From NCBI RefSeq assembly GCF_029873635.1, contig NC_080422.1:5808001-5872000 (forward strand): a stretch of DNA of 64,000 nt, written 5' to 3'. The notes beneath the pieces were generated by a model. That model saw only the letters and a list, made by a program, of their open reading frames with translations, did no database searches and was not told the DNA's origin. Positions 36,445-48,300 of this stretch are shown piece after piece (within the stretch, counting starts at the first letter, position 1; every line of letters begins with the position of its first letter). The DNA comes from Malania oleifera. Taxonomy: Eukaryota > Streptophyta > Magnoliopsida > Santalales > Ximeniaceae. The translations under genes were made by a program, and so were the position numbers.

Positions 36445-38360
36445 TGCCTGCTTGTTTCCTTTTTTAAAATTTCTTCTCCTTTTTCTTCTATTTCCCCATT
36501 TTTCCTTTTATTATATTCCTTATTATTTTAAATAGTTAAAATTTTTCGAATTGTTACAGTATAAGTACTGGAACAAATCAGACACTAAAAGTGAAAACAA
36601 TAATAATGTGGGTCCACGGGTCAGGTGACTTTAATCCTTTTTCAAAGACGGGCTTAAACTCCCCCGTATAATCTCAAGCACACATGAGTTCATTCACGGT
36701 CAAGGATGAATTTCAATTAAGCACATTCAACACATGTTCATCCTTCAAAACAAAACTCAGCACGCAAGAGAATATATACGTTAAGCTCTTATTTATTTTT
36801 CCTAAAAGTGGGGCTAAAGCTCCCATGTATATCTGCGTGCACACATACTTGCATTATAGTTCAAGGATGATAGTCATTTAAGAACGTTCCTTGTATATTC
36901 ATCATTTCTAACGATTTCAATATGCAACAATTATTAGACATTTAGCACATAGCATGACATATTGCATTTCAAGTTGAAAAACGATAGCCAATTAGGGCTA
37001 TACTCAAGGTAATGCAATGGGGGTTCAAAATGGATGACATAACTCAAGAATACAATGAGTGCGTGCGAAATGAAAAACTCGCCTTAAGTCATACAATTCT
37101 CCTAATTTATGGACCATCATCAGAATATGTGACGTTTAATTTCAAGGATGATGTTTTACCATTTAGGTCCCGAGTGAGAGTACATAACCCAAAGATTTAG
37201 ACCAAATGGTGTCCACGCACAAGTTTCTCCTAGGTCAATAAAATGTGAACATGTTTTTAATTTTTATAGCATTTTGGATTCTGCATGTACTAAATAATTT
37301 AATTATCCAGCAACCTAGGAAATAGACATGAAGACTAAGCATGTTTTTAAGTTTAGCACATACTATTTGAAATTTAACATGTACCAGCTAACTATTAGAT
37401 TATTTTGCATGCATTATGAGAATAATCATAAAATTTACCTAGCATGCATTTTATCATCATTTATACTAGTATATCGCTTCACTTTTAGGAAAAGTTCTAC
37501 CAAAATTTCGGTAGCACGTCGTCTGTAAATTGAACATTTTTTCCTTTTTTCATGTACCAGAAACTTGATAGATTCATGCAAACAATTCAAAAATAATCTG
37601 CATCATGCAGAAATCATTTAGATTGAGCATGTGAGAACCTATATCCACTACCAGCATGTAATTCACATCATTGCATCCGTCATGCAGAAGACATTCAATA
37701 CAAGCATGCCTTCAGTAGTTCAAACAACAGTTCATAAAAATAAACTATCCATAATATATTCACTTTTACAAGTAATGGACAGTAGCATTCAATTCAAAGA
37801 AAATTATTCATTCGTTAGAGAATATAATTATTTAGCACAAATGGATATTTGCGTTCAGTACCAACAAATCCTCTAATAAAAGTATCATAATAAAACATTT
37901 CCAAAATTAAGCATATTGCAATAAAGAGCTTATTGGATGAGATTTTAAATTTTCTGCTCTCCCTCAGTTATGTAGCCAAAGAATTTTAAATTCACTCAAT
38001 AGTATTTGGCATAACCAATATTTTCTAATAAGAGGATGAGCTTAGAATTTCTTAGATTAAATTTATCATTTTAAAAGGAACTATCATTTAAGCTCAATGA
38101 TGAGTTTAGGATTTTACATTACATACCATAAGATAGATTTCCTAAAACTCATTACTATGTGATGGACAAATTATGCTATATTTAAGATTCTTATATTTAA
38201 GCATATATAGCATTAAGAGGTATTTCCACGAATAGAGCTTCTTTGTCCATTTGAAGGGGATTATATTTTAAACATGCTTATGAGATTTAAATTTAAAAAA
38301 TGACAGTTTTGTATAAGCATGATATAACCAATATTATCATATATTATCCAATCATAATGA

Positions 38361-38373
38361 TATATAAATATAA

Positions 38374-38433
<60 letters not shown>
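38361..38433. repeat. TA microsatellite
   Basis: About 35 TA units, imperfect at the left. It gives rise to a false Tyr-Ile repeat frame. Confidence 0.9.
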
Positions 38434-38436
<3 letters not shown>

Positions 38437-39365
38437 AAGCTTAGATTGGATATTTCAATAACACTCACATATTGGCTAGATTTTCTCAGGGTTCTTAGTT
38501 TGATAATAGTGTATACTAAAATTATGAATTTTAAGCACAAACACTATTTAAGCATTTAAAGCATCAAAACCCTTTACATATTGACTCACCCGAAAAATGA
38601 GTAGCTCGGAAGCTATCCCAAGTATAGGAGTTCAGTCATGTAATAATTAGCTTAAGGGTCAGATCGTCTCCTCAGGGAATGCAATCTAATTCCAAATTTC
38701 GTGTAATTCCAACCGAAAATAAAAAACAAAAGGGTTACTGAACACAGTTCAGATTTGGGTTTTCTAGGATGTTGAGATTCTTTTTTGACGAATTAAAAGA
38801 ACGTGCAATTTAAATTATGAGTTATAACACAAAGTAAATTTAACAACGACAAACGGGAAAAGACACAATAAAATAGACTATAACAGAATTAAATACTAAC
38901 CACAATCCTATGTTTGAAATTCCAGATAAAAGCATAAAGATTAAAACTTTACTACGTAATTCTAGTATGCAACTCTTAAAAAACTCAACCAAATACAAAC
39001 CTAAACAAAAACCATTTTTTTAACGCAATCAAGGACGCAAACTTAACTCTTTAACAATTTAACAATAAACGAAAACACGGTAAAAAATCAGACTTTAATT
39101 AAACTGAAATTAAAATAAACCAAACCTAACAAAATTTAAATCATAAATAAATTTTTTTTAAGAGACCAAATCAACTTTAATAATGAAAAATAAACCAAGC
39201 AAGAATTAACTTCTAACAATAATATTAAATAAGAAAAGAAAGTAAATAAATAAACTTTAATAATAATAACCCAACAAAAAAAATTAAAAGTTCAAAACTT
39301 TAATATAAATTTTACTGAAAATAAATAATAAACATTCAAATATTTAAGAGCAAGAATAAGGAAAA

Positions 39366-39890
39366 AGAGAGGGAGAGGGAGAGGGAGAGGGAGAGAGAGA
39401 GCAGTGTGGCTGGTTGGCCATGAGTGAGCAGCAGCAACAAGGAGGCTCTCGGGTTGGCCTTGGATGGCAGCACGCAGCGGTTACAACAATAAGGCTTCTC
39501 TCGGGTTCAAAACAGCAACAGCAATAGAGGACGGTGGCTTCTCTTGGGTTTAGAACAGTAGCAGCAATGGAGGATGACTGGGGTGTTCACGGACAGTAGC
39601 AACTGTGGCTATGGTAGGAGCAAAGAGCAGTTGCAGCAACAAGGGAAAGCAGATTGAGGTCAGCTGAGAGTTAGAGAGAAGAGTGAGGTTGAGATGGAGA
39701 GAAGGGAGAAGGGAAGAGAGGTCGAGAGAATGAAAAAAACAAAGGAAAGGAAAAGGAAGAGAGAAGGGAAGAGAGGACGAGAGAATGAAAAAAAATAGAG
39801 GAAAGGAAGAGGAAGAGAGGTTGAGAGAATTAAACAAAATAGAGGAAAGGAAAAGGAAGAGAGAAGGGAAGAGAGGTGCGGCCGAATGAG
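39366..39890. repeat. GA-rich minisatellite tract
   Basis: GGGAGA repeats (39366-39401) are followed, after a region with two similar GGCTTCTCT..GGGTT units, by three to four copies of an AGAAGGGAAGAGAGG-containing unit (about 39705-39890). Both strands show long open frames, but these are low-complexity by-products. Confidence 0.75.
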
Positions 39891-41059
39891 AGAAAAAAAC
39901 AATTTAAAGGCTCTTCAGGAGCCTTACACAACCACACGCACAAGAGGCGGCTAGGTCAAATCATTTTATTATTATTATTATTATTATTATTTTTTCTTTT
40001 CTTCTCTTGTTTTTTCTTTTTTCCTTTTCAATTTCCCAGTGCACAAGCCCAATTTTTTGACCTTCCTCAAGCCTGTATATCTCAAATCTTAAAACATGAA
40101 AATTGTAGTGCACTTTCTTACCTTTCCATAGCATTTTGAATCACCTCGATCGGAGCTTGGATGGGATAATTATACCCAAATTACGACCATCGGCTTTAAT
40201 GTCCACTAGTTGCCCTGCAATAATAAAATACCAAAAATTCATAAATTATTCAATAAAACTCAAGTATTATAAGTAGAACGTAATGTTAAACATAATTAGG
40301 CATTTAATTAAAAATATAATCCTTAATGCATGAATTTAAATGCCTAATAACACAATTTAGGCGCGTAATCACATATTATATCCTAATAAAGATCTTATAA
40401 GTGTCAAATAAAGTTCCTATTTAGCTTCTCATAAGATGACCTACAAAAATTACATAATCCATACAAAATTAATACAATATACGCATTATGAATCATGCCA
40501 TAAATTCAACGCTAAATTCATCATATGATTCACAGATAAAACTAATACAAGATATAATACATGAATCAAAATATGAATCAGCAACAAAGTAGAAGGAGGA
40601 AGTTATACCATATCAGTTTACTCCTTCTTAGACATTTAAGCTCGGAGTGGTGTCATTTTCTCTCCCAATTTTTCTATACCACTAATGGTTCCCAAAATCC
40701 TTAGCGCTAAGAAACAATATGAATTTGTGAAAGCATTAGTGACTAAAGCACAATGAAAATATGCATGAAAATCAATTGATATGCATTAAAACACATGTCA
40801 TGCAAATTTAAATCATTTTTAGGTTTGGGAAACATTCATTCTAAAAGCATTTTTCTATGGGATATGATTTTCTTTTGCAATTTTTTTTCCAAATCCTCCA
40901 ATAATTTGATTTTACAAAAACATTTTCAAATTTCAATAGTAAAATCTACCCAATAAAAATAGTGGAGGATTTGCAAAGAGTTGACCCTCAAAGCTGGGAT
41001 ACACTGAAAAGTGAGTCGTTGCAATTTTTATGCAAATGCGGTTAAGCTTATTGCAACCG

Positions 41060-41074
41060 GACTCTAATACCAAT
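41060..41074 (-). other. primer binding site of the SIRE-like element
   Basis: On the minus strand ATTGGTATTAGAGT follows the LTR end CCAACA directly, one base off the TGGTATCAGAG tRNA-iMet site. It fixes the orientation of the element. Confidence 0.7.
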
Positions 41075-41496
41075 TGTTGGAAATGGTGTGATCCCAAGAT
41101 GGGGGGTGAATTGGACATTTGAAACTTTTTCGCTAATTTAAATAATAACGCCGATTCACTATATCTTATATCCCATTCGAAATAAAACATGTATGCAAAG
41201 TAAGTGAGCAATGTGTGCACACATACACGTGTGTTGTATATCTCATTTAAATTAATATTATGTGCATGCAAGATGGTTATAACAAAACATGAACAAACAT
41301 ACACATACTGAAATTAAAGTAAGGAAAGTAAATGAGATAGGGAGAAAGAGACACATGATATTTGTTATCGAGATTTGGCTAAACCAGCCAACATCCCTGC
41401 CTTAGGCATACCCCCCAAGGATTATACTAAACTTGCTCACTTAAACGAGTGGAGCAGAAGACGTTTACATCCTCTCCTTACGGGGCGAGGAAAACC

Positions 41497-41518
41497 TGTC
41501 ACGACCTGCTTATTTTCA

Positions 41519-41563
<45 letters not shown>

Positions 41564-42683
41564 ATGTCATCATAAAATCAACACCACACATCTCACATGT
41601 CAGCTCAGTAGATCACAATCCACCTGGACCCGTGGGTTCCAGGGATACATCATAACATACAGCAGAAGCCTACGCAGCAGGAAACATACAATCACATGCA
41701 TCTAATCATTTCATATTTTACACTATACTAGAGTTACTACATCCGTTGCACTTCCATACATACATCCCAAAAATGAAATCTAGGGACAATCCCCACAAAA
41801 AAACCTAACCATCCCTACAAGACTTACCCTTCATAGAGGGTAGATATACAACACTATATCAATGGGGCTTTTCCCGCTCGCCTATCCGGGGCTCCTGAAA
41901 AGTTTATAAGATTTAGGGGTGAGACACCTCTCAGTAAGGGAAATAAAATAATACTAGTGTGTGGCGACATGAGTATTCTCTGCTCTACATATACCATACA
42001 TAACATATTCAATACTGTATATCAAATATGGGAAAACATATGTATATCAAAACATGATAGAACATACTGCATTTTCATAAACATTTCTCATCTCATATCA
42101 TAATAATAATATCATAAAACAATTTTGGTAGGTTAGTTGGCTGTTGTCATGTATTACCCCCACATGACTGGGTTGTGTGGCCAGAAGGCGGGACCTGACA
42201 ATGGTTATCCGACCACTGCCAAGTCAATAGTCCAGTAGTGGTGACTTCGGATTGTTGATCCGGCGAAGATCTGGCCTGAAATCGATGAAAGAAAAAGAGG
42301 GGACCGAAGAGGAGAGAGAGAGAAGAAGAATAGCTTAATTAGGAAGTTAAATCTAAATTTTTCATATTTATAGGACAGTGGAATTCGTTGACGAGCCCGA
42401 CCTTCGTTGACGAATTCTTTACTAATTTCGTCAACAAAATTCAATCGTCTCATCCCCCCTCTCGGTATTTTCTCGTCGATGAGTCCCCTGTATTTGTCGA
42501 CGAATTATCTGAAGCCTTCATTTACGAATCCCCTGTATTCGTCGACGAAGCCCTGCTGATCCCCCTTCCGTTATTCTTTCCAAAGTTCAATGTCGTCGAC
42601 GAAACTCGACTGCTTCCTTCTATTTCCGGTTCCATTTCCCCCTCTTTATTATTTAAATTTTATTTTAAATTCGGGTCGTTACA
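41497..42683 (-). mobile_element. solo LTR (TGTAACGACC family), minus strand, fossil
   Basis: It starts TGTCACGACC and ends GGTCGTTACA on the plus strand with a perfect 5-bp TSD AAACC (41492-41496 and 42684-42688). The uninterrupted LTR at 30348-32177 shows the empty site. Minus-strand start TGTAACGACCCGA matches the start of the copy at 44371. Contains a TA microsatellite (41521-41561), a palindrome array (42384-42603) and, on the minus strand, TATAAAT near 42370. Confidence 0.85.
42384..42603. promoter_or_regulatory. 12-bp palindrome array upstream of TATA in the solo LTR
   Basis: Copies of TTCGTCGACGAA start at 42384, 42403, 42427, 42472, 42493, 42517, 42538 and 42592 (steps 19, 24, 45, 21, 24, 21, 54). 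The copy nearest the minus-strand TATA box is about 11-13 bases away. Confidence 0.6.
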
Positions 42684-43700
42684 AAACCCTAGCTTAATTA
42701 TTAGGTTAAGCCCAATTGGTCTCCTTTACGGGATGAAGATACCCTAATTTAATTTTGGGGCTGAATCAAACCGGTCTCACTTACGAGGTTGATCCATAGT
42801 TCAATTAATGGGATGAACCCAACTAGTCTATAAAAATATTTTTGCACATGAAAATGCTTTTTAAACATACAAGCAGAAATATACACGTTTAAACTTTAAA
42901 TACATGTACTCTAATATGATATGCAATAATGTTCAGTAGAGTAAGGGTGCTTTTCTAAAAATGATTTTACAATCTTTGAAAAGAATGTATATAATAAAAA
43001 GTTTCAAAGATTTAAAGCCTACAAAAGATTTTCTCAAAACAATATTTTTCAAGAACAAACCGGAGAACCTAGGGTTTTGGTTTCAAATGATGTTACACAA
43101 CAAAAATGCCTATACAAATTACTCTTTTGTAAAAATGATTTACAATTAAAATGAAAGAGAGTTTTGAAGAGAAAAGATTTTCCCCAAGAAAAGAGTTTTT
43201 CAATAAAAATGTGTTTTGGGGGTACTTTGATTATGATAAAATTAGAGAGAAAAGTTTGCTAATCAAAGTTGCTAATTAAAGTTATGAAAGTTTTTCAACG
43301 AACTATGACCATTGGGGACCTATTAGGAATTTTAGAAAAGTTTAATTAAAGTTTGACCCCAATTACCCTTAATTACTCTTGGTAAAAATATGGCAACCTG
43401 AGAGTTTTGATTGCTCGGTTCTTCAGGTCGGTGGCCCGAATAGGCACACAAAGAAAAGTTAAGATTTTGAGTTCGGGTGCCCGAGGAAGAGTCCGGTTGC
43501 CTGAGTCAAGGCGGTTTTCCAAACGTTAAAGGTTTGGTCAATAAGTGAACGGATCAATTTGTCAAACTTCATAATTTGGTCGACCAGGGGAAGGATTTTG
43601 AACTAAACGTTCGGACGCCCGGGGACAATGGAAATATGGCTTTTAAGCATTCGGTCGACCGGGGACAGTTAGTTCAATTTAAGTTCAGTCGGCCAAGCAA

Positions 43701-44253
43701 AGTGGGTCATATCTGCTTGTGTAAGAAGCATTTGTTTGTGTGAAAGTTCATTATTCGTTGTATTCCAGGCGTGGGTTCAAAGAGGGAGACTAGTCCTGTT
43801 GAATAGTCTTGGATTTGCTTTAACCTGGTTAGGGAAGTTAGGTGCACCATCCTAGTAAGGTGTAGGTTAAGGCCAGCCCCGCTAATTGACCTGGTTGTAA
43901 TCGGTGCCGCTCTACCCGTTAAGTGAGCTTTTGTGGAATCTTCGGGCTTGCGAGCTAGAGGCGGGGACGTAGGCGGCTGGCCGAACCCCGATAACATATC
44001 CTGTGTCATTCTCTTTCCTTGCACTACTTAATTTTCAACAGTTATTTGTTTATATTTCAAATTCTACGAATGCTTGGGAAATACTGAGATTGTGTTAATT
44101 GTTTAAATATTTGCTCAATTATCTATTTGCGTTATTAAGGAATGCTTAGACAACCTTAGGTTGAGTTATACTGTTGTAGGATTAGATAATCTTAGGAAGA
44201 ATTTTTTAAATCTCCAATTCACCCCCCTTCTTGGGATTGCACCAAAGCTAACA
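43701..44253 (+). mobile_element. LTR 3'-end fragment of another SIRE-like element, plus strand
   Basis: The last 30 bases (CTCCAATTCACCCCCCTTC..GGGATTGCACC..AACA) are the usual end of this LTR class, here in plus orientation, opposite to the neighbouring LTR. Only the last 550 bases are present and no primer binding site follows. Confidence 0.55.
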
Positions 44254-44430
44254 AAATTTATTGTGTACTTTGATATTTCCTTAGTGAAATTCTTGTGTCA
44301 TTACTTTCGTGGATGTAGGCTTTGCCGAACCACGTAAATATTTTTGTTGTTGTTATTGTTTTTTTGGTTGTGTAACGACCCGAGTAATAATGGTATTTTA
44401 ATAATAAATAGGAAGGAGAAATTATCAGGT

Positions 44431-44618
44431 TTCGTTGACGAACATAGGGGATTCGTCGACGAGGGTATAAAGGGACCTCGTCGACGAAGACAAGATTCGT
44501 CGATGAGAAGATACCGAGAGGGGTTTTGGGTAGTCTGAATTTCATTGACGAGGAGGTAAGGTTCATCGACGAAATTACTTAAGGACTCGTCGACGAGGTG
44601 ATGTGTCTCATCGATGAA
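44431..44618. promoter_or_regulatory. 12-bp palindrome array directly upstream of a TATA box
   Basis: Eight copies of TTCGTCGACGAA/CTCGTCGACGAG start at 44431, 44452, 44477, 44496, 44541, 44562, 44586 and 44607 (steps 21, 25, 19, 45, 21, 24, 21). The last ends 8 bases before TATAAATAG. Confidence 0.65.
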
Positions 44619-44673
44619 TCCGACCCTATAAATAGTGAAAATTCGGATTTTTATCACATTTCAGCACAATTAC

Positions 44674-44676
<3 letters not shown>

Positions 44677-44728
<52 letters not shown>
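44677..44728. repeat. CT microsatellite
   Basis: About 26 CT units, about 45 bases downstream of the LTR TATA box, in the presumed transcribed leader of the LTR. Confidence 0.9.
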
Positions 44729-44731
<3 letters not shown>

Positions 44732-45247
44732 ACGGCCTCTCCTCCTTCTCTCTTTGATTTCGGCACCATTAGTCGCTGAATTGGCGATCTGAGGCCATCA
44801 TGACATTCCTGGCGGAGTTTTCTTGAAATCTGCCGGAGCGGATCGTTGGTGAAACAAAGTTTGAATTCATTCCAAATTCAAGGTAAGACCTTTTAGTCAA
44901 TTTTTGGCATTCTGACAGTTGTAAGAAATGATGTAGGCAAAGAAATATTGATATTCTATTCTGGAAAATGTTATTTTCAGGGTGTTGAGTGGAGAACCCT
45001 GTGGGTGTAGGACCCGTCTCAGTAGGGGATTTTTTGCAGGAAATGTGTAAGAGAAATATGCTATGCTAGGTAGTTTTAAAATGATTTCCAGTATGAAATG
45101 TATATTTTTACCAGTTTATTATTCACAACAGGACATTATACTGTTTATTAATTATGAATATTATGTATTAAATTATTATGTGGCATGAGAATATAAATAT
45201 AGTACAAAAGCAAGTTTTACAGTATTTTCAGGGTATGTTTTTATAGA

Positions 45248-45385
45248 TTATACAGTTTAAAGTACCATGATTATACAGTTTACAGTACCATGATTACACA
45301 GTTTACAGTATCATGATTATACAGTTTATAGTACCATGATTATACAATTTACAATATCATGATTATATAGTTTCCAGTACCATAA
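45248..45385. repeat. 23-bp minisatellite
   Basis: Six copies of a unit containing TATACAGTTTACAGTACCATG; AGTACCA-type starts lie at 45261, 45284, 45307, 45330, 45353 and 45376, exactly 23 bases apart. Inside the solo-LTR-like insertion. Confidence 0.85.
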
Positions 45386-48300
45386 CCTACAGATTAGAGT
45401 TTAGTTCAGAAATACAGTTGACACAGTTACAGTTTATTTCATTGTCATGATTAATACAGCTATTTCAGAATCATGGTAAAACAACTACTTGTATATAGAA
45501 ATATATTATATAATATCAGACCCTGTTGGACCATACAATTATAAAGTACGGTACCGTAGCTACAGATATTTCAGTTATGAGTGCAACCACCTATTTAGAT
45601 AATACATGGTAGTAGATCGATCATGCCCAAACGTGGACAGGCTCCCCATCAGATATGGGTTGAGGAGTAGCCAATCTGACTGAGGGAGAATAGTGGTTTA
45701 CCTTGGTCGGCCAGCCAAGGTAGATCCCGGCTACGGGCCGCACAACCCTGTCATAAGGGGTTAAATCATGACATACAGTTATCCACAGGGAAGTTTTCAG
45801 TTGCTATTACGTATATATAGATTTACAGAGACAGAGAATATACTTATGTACATTAGAATTATTTTGAGTAGAAACCTGAAATACAGATATGTTAAGCAAC
45901 ATGGAAATGGTAGTGGTTTCTATTACTTGTACTATATTTACAGATCCAGTTATATATGATTATATAGAAACAGATTTTCATAGTATTGTAACTCATCTGC
46001 CACACACTAGTAATAGTATATTTCGTCTTACTAAGCGTTGGCTCATCCCAATTACTTTAACATTTTTCAAGTGATCCATGTAGGTGAGCAGATCAGGCTC
46101 GTAGATAGAAGGGTCTCAGTATTGTCCTGATATTAGAATGAGTACTTTTAGGAGTATTTTTTTATAGCCCTAGTCAGTTGAGGATATTTCTGGGGAACAG
46201 TTATATATGTATATTTTGGGAAACAATTTAGCACTCTAGTATTGTATATAATTACATATGGTTATGTTTATTTGATTTCTGCTTCTCGCTGCTTAGGTCG
46301 ATGATTGGGTTTAATCCAATATGGTATCAGAGCATGTTAAATGTCATAAAAAAAAAACCCAGTTAAATAGTAGGTCGTTACAGGTTGTGTTTCATTTACT
46401 TGTTTTATATATATATATATTTATTCCACTGTGCTTTGTATTTGTCCCATCCATATCACAACAAATTGGTATCAGAGTGATTGTTGTCGTGACATCAGCA
46501 TCATCTTCTGTACGATTTGACATTGTAAAATTTGTTGGAAATGGGAACTTTGGTTTATGGCAAAGGAGAGTGAAAAACATTCTTGTACAACAAGGAATGG
46601 GAAAGGCATTGCTTGGTGTTTAACCGAATGGAATGGATAGGGCAACATAGGGAGAATTGTAAGCAAAGACCGCTTCTACAATACGCTTATGTTTGAACAA
46701 CGAAGTACTCTATCGGGTGATGGAGGGGGATTCTCAAGCGGCTATATGGTGAAAGTTAGAGAGCTGGTACATGTCTAAATCTCTCAATAATAAAATTTTT
46801 CTTAAGCAACATTTGTATTGGCTTAAGATGGTTGAAGGATCAAACTTAGATCAACGCATTAATACTTTCAATCAAATTATTAGTGATTTGATGAGAGTTG
46901 ATGTTAAGTTTGACGAGGATGACAAAACTTTGATGTTGTTAAACTCTTTGCCCTCGACTCATACCTATAAAAATCTTGTGACCACTTTTACGTGGGGAAG
47001 ATAAACTTTTGATCTTGAAGAGGTAACATATGTTTTGCTAAATTTTCATCAAATATTGAAAATATGTGATGAGGGAGAAGGACTTGTGGTAAAGGGTAAT
47101 AATGACCAAGGCAAAGGAAAATCCAAACATGGATCAAGTCTGAAATCCCAAAATCAATCCAAAAATAAGAAAGAAATTCAATGTTATAAATGCGGTAAAA
47201 GGGGCATGTGAAACTGAAGTGTCTGGATTGGAAGAAGGGAAATTCTGAGAAACATGAGGGTACTTCAAAATATGTGAATGTTATTCAAGAAGGAGGTTCA
47301 GCATATAGTGATGGTGATGTTCTATCAGTTTCAGAGGGTTCGGATAATCTAACAGACTCTTGGATACTTGACTCGGCATGTTCTTATCACATGATTCCGA
47401 ACAAGGAGTGGTTCAACACTTACGGGTTAGTGAATTCTGGATCAATTCTTGTGGATAATGATGCTTCTTGCAAAATCATTAGCATAGGAAATGTAAAGAT
47501 AAAAATGTTTGATGATGCTGTAAGAACGTTATGTGATGTAAGACATATACTAGGGTTGAGGAAGAGTTTGATATCACTTGGAACATTGGATTGTAATGAC
47601 TTTAATTAAAAGTTCAAATGTGGAGTTATGACAGTATGGAGAGGTAATCTAATTATAATGAAAGGATACAAACTGGATGAGAATATCTACACATTGCAGG
47701 GAACTACCGTTGTAGGTGGAGTTGCAGCCATAGATGCTGAATCAGATGAGACCGTCTTGTGGCATATGCGCCTTGGGCATATGGGGGAACACAACATGAA
47801 AGAACTATACAAAAGGAAGTTGTTGAAAGGCTTGAAATCATGTCAACTGGAATTTTGCAGGATTTGTGTTCTTGGAAAACAAAATAAGGCAAAGTTCAGA
47901 TCAGCTATACACAAGACAAAAGGTATTCTTGATTATGTGCATTCAGATGTTTGGGGTCCGGTTAGAGTTGCATCAAAGGGTAAACATGTGTATTATGTGA
48001 TTTTTATAGATGATTACTCACGGAAAGTCTGGGTTTACTTCATGCGTCACAAATTAGATACGTTTGCCAAGTTTAAGATTTAGAAGGCTGAAGTGGAAAA
48101 CCTGATAGGGAGGAGAATGAAATACTTAAGGTCAGATAATGGGACCGAGTATGCTGATTATAGATTTATGGAGTTTTGTGTGGAGCAAGGCATTAAGAGA
48201 TACTTTATAGTTTGCCGGACACCTCAACAAAATTTTATGGAAGAACGGATGAATCATATTCTTTCTGAAAGGGCTCGGTGTCTCAGATTAAAAATAGAGC

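Larger units (their letters stand above)
33379..36558 (-). mobile_element. solo LTR (TGTAACG..GTTACA family), minus strand, fossil
   Basis: It starts TGTAACGTCCC and ends TTGTTACA on the plus strand and is flanked by a perfect 5-bp TSD GTATA (33374-33378 and 36559-36563). Without the nested MITE (34256-35201) it is about 2.2 kb. It shares GGTGAGACACCTCTCAGTAAG-like text with the copy at 41497-42683. No internal coding region is present, so a solo LTR left by LTR-LTR recombination is the best reading. The internal family is unknown; the LTR style suggests a Gypsy-like source. Confidence 0.75.
30348..43700 (-). mobile_element. SIRE-like LTR element without coding region (LARD type), minus strand, fossil
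   Basis: Direct repeats at 30348-32177 (3' LTR) and 41075-43700 (5' LTR, incomplete at its outer end and interrupted) bracket an internal region. A primer binding site complementary to tRNA-iMet lies at 41060-41074 on the minus strand. Polypurine tracts lie at about 32178-32192 and 32421-32435 (GCCAAAAGGGGGAGAA on the minus strand), as in SIRE/Maximus Copia elements. No gag or pol similarity was seen between the LTRs, so it looks like a large non-autonomous derivative. It contains two younger insertions (33379-36558 and 41497-42683). The outer right end is lost, so no TSD can be shown. LTR differences are many; the element is old. Confidence 0.75.
41075..43700 (-). repeat. incomplete, interrupted 5' LTR of the SIRE-like element
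   Basis: Matches the LTR at 30348 from its TGTTGG edge to about 43700, where homology stops. It is split by the insertion at 41497-42683 and carries an extra stretch of about 185 bp (42955-43145) not in the other LTR. Confidence 0.75.
44371..46382 (+). mobile_element. solo-LTR-like insertion (TGTAACGACC..GGTCGTTACA), plus strand, fossil
   Basis: It begins TGTAACGACCCGAG and ends GGTCGTTACA, with a perfect 5-bp TSD GGTTG (44366-44370 and 46383-46387), and splits the 5' LTR of the Copia element. Promoter-like order: palindrome array (44431-44618), TATAAATAG (44626-44634), then a CT tract. A tRNA-iMet primer-site-like TGGTATCAGAGC (46322-46333) lies only 50 bases from the right end, so it may be a collapsed element (LTR, primer site, LTR tail) rather than a simple solo LTR. 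No coding region. Confidence 0.8.

Noticed and set aside
39550-40139. Ser/Leu/Phe-rich frames of 80-95 codons
   Set aside because: By-products of the GA-rich minisatellite and an ATT repeat; no signal peptide plus domain pattern that would support a gene.
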